This document shows, piece after piece, positions 14,139 through 16,528 of a stretch of DNA of 16,528 nucleotides (positions are counted from its first letter, which is position 1; each line of letters starts with the position of its first letter). The stretch is taken from NCBI GenBank assembly GCA_945861365.1, contig CAMAUH010000029.1, positions 1 through 16,528 of the forward strand, in the 5' to 3' direction. The notes below the pieces were generated by a model. The model was not told the origin of the DNA, made no database searches, and saw only the letters and a program-made list of their open reading frames with translations. Source of the stretch: Candidatus Kuenenia stuttgartensis (lineage in GTDB: Bacteria; Planctomycetota; UBA1135; UBA2386). The translations under genes and the position numbers were made by a program.

Positions 14139-15554
14139 TCAGCCGCGCGCGCGCTTGCCCGCCTTGCCGACCACGCGCGCCAGGTCCGCCGAGCGATCGC
14201 CCGGCACGTGGTACTGCTGCGTGATGCGCGGCATCGCCGCCTTCGCCGCCGCCGCATCGAGCAGCACCGTGGCCCCACTCGACAGCTTCAGCACGACCTC
14301 ACCCTTCGCCGCGTCCATGCGCTGCACGAAGTCGCGCATGTCGACCGGATGCTGGCCGTTGACCGTCGCGACCACGTCGTTGGCGAACGGCTCGTAGCCG
14401 ACGTTCACCGCATCGGCGAGCACCTGCGCCAGCACGATGACCTCCTGCTGGTCCTGCTTGCGCAGCCCGGAGTAGTACAGGTGCAGCAGCTCCTTCGGCG
14501 CCTTGTCCCACCAGTGCTCGCCCCAGATGCGCAGGAACTCGGCGGTCAGCCGCTGGAACACGAGGCCGCCGTACAGGAACCACATCGGCCGGCGATCGAA
14601 CTCGATGCGCGGCACCAGCCACGCCATCGGCTGCATCGTCATCTGCACCGTCAACACCTTGCCGGCCCGCAGCACGCGCGCGCGCACCACGTCGCCGCAG
14701 TGGTGGTCGCCGATGATCGCATCGAACTGGCAGCGGTAGCGGCCGCGGTAACGCACGGTGCCGTTGTCGGCGATCCGCAGGCCGTCGAGCTCCATCATCA
14801 CGTCGCCGACCTCGAGCTGGCCCCACGCGCTGGAGCCGTACTGCACCGCCGTCACCAGCACGCCGCTGTGCGCCGGCTTCATGCCGAGGTGCGCGCGCAG
14901 CGCCGGGTTCTCGAGCGGCTGCGTGGTGATGCCGATGCCCGGCACCTGCGGGTCCTTGCGTTGCTGCACGCCGGCGAGGAAGCGCTGCAGGATCGGGGCC
15001 GGCACCATCTCGCCGATGTTCTCGGCGTCGGGCAGCGCCTGGAACGCGATGCCGACCACCTTGCCGCGCGCGAACACCGGGCCGCCGCTGTTGCCTTCGT
15101 TGATCGCCGCATCGACGGTGACCGCGAGCAGATGCCGCTGGCTGTGCTCGTAGCGCTGCACCTCGATGCGCGACACGACACCTTCGGTGATCGACACCTC
15201 TTCGCCGCCGATCGGGTAGCCGACCACCTGCACCGCTTCGCGCAGCGCCGGCAGTTCGCCGATCGACGCCGGCCTGATGCCGCGCGTGAACGCCGGGTCG
15301 GTCAGTTCGAGCAGCGCGAGATCGCAGTCGTGGCTGATGGCGAGCACGCGCGCTTCGACCTTGCGCGGATCGTCCTGCTTCTGCACCTGCACGAACGTCG
15401 CGTTGGCGACGACGTGCGCCCCGGTCAGGATGCGGTTCTGCGCGACGATGACGCCCGACCCGGTGCTGCCGCGCGGCGCCACGTTCTGCCACGGGCACTC
15501 GTAGTCGGGGTCCTGGTAGGTGCTGTAGACGCGGACGACTTGCGGATGGCTCAT
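14139..15554 (-). CDS. Deg/HtrA-like serine protease with PDZ domain, no signal peptide
   Basis: A 471-residue trypsin-fold protease of the S1C type. The triad is H47 in LTGAHVV, D78 in HDCDLALLEL and S156 in INEGNSGGPV. A PDZ domain follows at about 205-310 (GIGITTQ, SGVLVTAVQYGSSAWGQLEVGDVMMELDG). The last 150 residues, with FLYGGLVFQRLT, LLHLYYSGLRKQDQQEVIVLAQVL and VATVNGQHPVDMRDF, resemble the second PDZ-like region of plant Deg9-type proteases and their bacterial relatives. The N-terminus (MSHPQVVRVYSTYQDPDYECPW) has no signal peptide or membrane segment, so unlike DegP it should act in the cytoplasm, probably in protein quality control. ATG 15554 is the natural start. It is divergent from the secreted protease gene to its right. 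Confidence 0.85.
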   Translation of the reverse strand: MSHPQVVRVYSTYQDPDYECPWQNVAPRGSTGSGVIVAQNRILTGAHVVANATFVQVQKQDDPRKVEARVLAISHDCDLALLELTDPAFTRGIRPASIGELPALREAVQVVGYPIGGEEVSITEGVVSRIEVQRYEHSQRHLLAVTVDAAINEGNSGGPVFARGKVVGIAFQALPDAENIGEMVPAPILQRFLAGVQQRKDPQVPGIGITTQPLENPALRAHLGMKPAHSGVLVTAVQYGSSAWGQLEVGDVMMELDGLRIADNGTVRYRGRYRCQFDAIIGDHHCGDVVRARVLRAGKVLTVQMTMQPMAWLVPRIEFDRRPMWFLYGGLVFQRLTAEFLRIWGEHWWDKAPKELLHLYYSGLRKQDQQEVIVLAQVLADAVNVGYEPFANDVVATVNGQHPVDMRDFVQRMDAAKGEVVLKLSSGATVLLDAAAAKAAMPRITQQYHVPGDRSADLARVVGKAGKRARG

Positions 15555-15793
15555 TGGCGGAGGCCCGCGGCCGGCGACCGGGAACGCGGGGCGAACAGGC
15601 TAGCGACCCGACGCCTGGTTGCGATGCCGGGCGCCCGCACCGCGCGATGCCATCGTCCGCCGCGCGCCTCGCGCACGGCTTGCCACGCCAGCAGCCGAGG
15701 CGATTCCCGGGTTTCTCACTGCCTCGGCGGGGAACCCGGAGTCATCCTGCTGTCGTCGAACCGCCGCCCCAAGGTCGACCCCACCTCGCTCCC
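15555..15793. other. divergent intergenic region between two protease genes
   Basis: About 240 bp hold the promoters of both divergent protease genes. I cannot place promoter boxes securely. GCCGAGGC (15694-15701) and GCCTCGGC (15721-15728) form a perfect 8-bp inverted repeat with a 19-nt loop that itself contains CCCGGG; a related AACCCGG follows at 15733. The element lies about 65-100 bp before the secreted protease start and could be a regulator site or a leader hairpin. Confidence 0.4.
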
Positions 15794-16528
15794 ATGCTCC
15801 GAACCACCCACGCCGCCGCCGCGGCGCCGCTGTTCTTCGTCACCACTCTGTTCGCGCAGACCATCGATCCGGTCGGGCGCGTACATCCCGCCGCCCAGCC
15901 GCTCGACAACGTCGCCATCGTCGCCGTGCCGGCCCTCGATCGCGCCGCGATCGATCTCGAGGACGTGCAACGCGCCATGAACGGCCAGCCGGCCCGCTAC
16001 GCGATGCCGTTCCCGGTCGCCATCGACCCGGCCACGCACGGCACCTGGGAGCAACTCGATGCTGCCTGGTCGCTGTGGCGGCTGCGCATCCAAGCGCCCG
16101 ACGCGAGCCACGTGAACCTCGGCTTCGACCAGTTCTTCATGCCAGCTGGCGCGCGCATGATGGTCTACAGCAGCGACTACGAGGTCGTGGTGCGGCCGTT
16201 CGACGCCGCGGACCATTCGGCCGCGGGCCAGCTGTGGACGCCGGTCGTCGCCGGCGAGGAGATCGTCACCGAGGTCTACGTGCCGAGCGCCAGCCGACCG
16301 CAGCTGCAACTGCACCTCGTGCAGGTCGGCTCCGGCTACCGCTTCTTCGGCGCCGGCCAACGCGCCGTGCCGATCAGCCTGATCTCCGGCGCCTGCAACG
16401 TCGACGTCACCTGCGCGCAAGGTGCGGCCTGGAGCAGCGAGATTCCCGCGATCGCCGCGTTGTCGAGCGCCGGCTCGATCTTCTGCACGGGTTGCATGAT
16501 CAACAACGCGCAGAACGACTTCCGCAAC
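15794..16528 (+). CDS. secreted lysyl-endopeptidase-like serine protease (5' part; runs off the window)
   Basis: The frame from ATG 15794 stays open to the right edge, giving 245 residues. A signal peptide (MLRTTHAAAAAPLFFVTTLFA, cleavage near Q22) is followed by a pro-region with WRLRIQAPDASHVNLGFDQF, MPAGARMMVYSSDYE and GQLWTPVVAGEEIVTEVYVP. This pattern is typical of propeptides of Lys-C-like (protease I, S1 family) secreted proteases. The mature part then begins SGACNVDVTCAQG and continues SSAGSIFCTGCMINNAQNDFRN. This aligns by eye with the Achromobacter/Lysobacter lysyl endopeptidase start, and its catalytic His (in a FLTAHHC motif) would come within about ten residues beyond the window. 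CTGC replaces the usual CTGS, adding one cysteine. The trypsin-like specificity residues are not visible here. Confidence 0.85.
   Translation, partial: MLRTTHAAAAAPLFFVTTLFAQTIDPVGRVHPAAQPLDNVAIVAVPALDRAAIDLEDVQRAMNGQPARYAMPFPVAIDPATHGTWEQLDAAWSLWRLRIQAPDASHVNLGFDQFFMPAGARMMVYSSDYEVVVRPFDAADHSAAGQLWTPVVAGEEIVTEVYVPSASRPQLQLHLVQVGSGYRFFGAGQRAVPISLISGACNVDVTCAQGAAWSSEIPAIAALSSAGSIFCTGCMINNAQNDFRN

Noticed and set aside
14130..15980. A 616-codon plus-strand open frame across the Deg-like protease
   Set aside because: Histidine- and arginine-rich mirror translation of the protease gene with no domain; it also crosses the intergenic region into the next gene.
15716..16420. A 234-codon minus-strand open frame at the right end
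   Set aside because: It is antisense to the secreted protease gene, whose signal peptide, propeptide and cysteine motifs are clear. The minus frame has no recognisable domain.

Overview
The window is a very GC-rich (roughly 70 %), gene-dense bacterial chromosome segment with housekeeping genes and no rRNA, tRNA, CRISPR array or phage genes that I can see. Gene families and style suggest a high-GC Planctomycetota or similar deep-branching Gram-negative bacterium. The signs are a eukaryotic-type UDPGP-family pyrophosphorylase, a formylglycine-generating-type lipoprotein, an Rpn-family nuclease, lipoprotein signal peptides and almost no Shine-Dalgarno sequences. This assignment is inferred from gene content and was not tested.

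Layout. 1-2920 (+): the tail of an unidentified gene, a class I methyltransferase, an RlmD/TrmA-type m5U RNA methyltransferase and an alpha/beta hydrolase that overlaps it by four bases (GTGA). 2939-5509 (-): recG and the NAD(P)H-hydrate epimerase gene, joined by an ATGA overlap. recG is split by a frameshift sitting exactly at a perfect 26-bp palindrome. 5510-5864 has no convincing gene. 5865-6384 (+): a type II toxin-antitoxin pair (Unstab_antitox/TIGR02574 antitoxin, ParE/RelE toxin) whose toxin is frameshifted in a G4 run. 6298-7218 (-): a formylglycine-generating-enzyme-like lipoprotein with an abnormal C-terminus that runs antisense into the toxin. 7308-10105 (+): a UTP-sugar pyrophosphorylase and a two-part methyltransferase. 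10140-11208 (+): an Rpn-family PD-(D/E)XK nuclease preceded by a hairpin and by the only strong Shine-Dalgarno sequence in the window. 11220-13838 (-): a tight operon of lipoprotein, secreted esterase and RluA-type pseudouridine synthase. 14139-15554 (-): a Deg/HtrA-like serine protease without a signal peptide. 15794-16528 (+): the start of a secreted lysyl-endopeptidase-like protease, cut by the window edge just before the expected catalytic histidine.

How the genes relate. Two genes modify RNA (m5U methyltransferase, pseudouridine synthase), one repairs stalled replication forks (RecG), and one repairs hydrated NAD(P)H and is translationally coupled to recG. Two proteases and two alpha/beta hydrolases add proteolytic and esterase capacity. 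The 5.5-7.2 kb and 10.1-11.2 kb stretches are the accessory parts.

I do not see a clearly new multi-gene system. The strongest leads are the recG frameshift at the palindrome, the toxin frameshift with its antisense overlap, and the structured leader of the Rpn nuclease. The two frameshifts lie 1.2 kb apart and each can be repaired by a tiny indel, so base-calling error must be excluded first.
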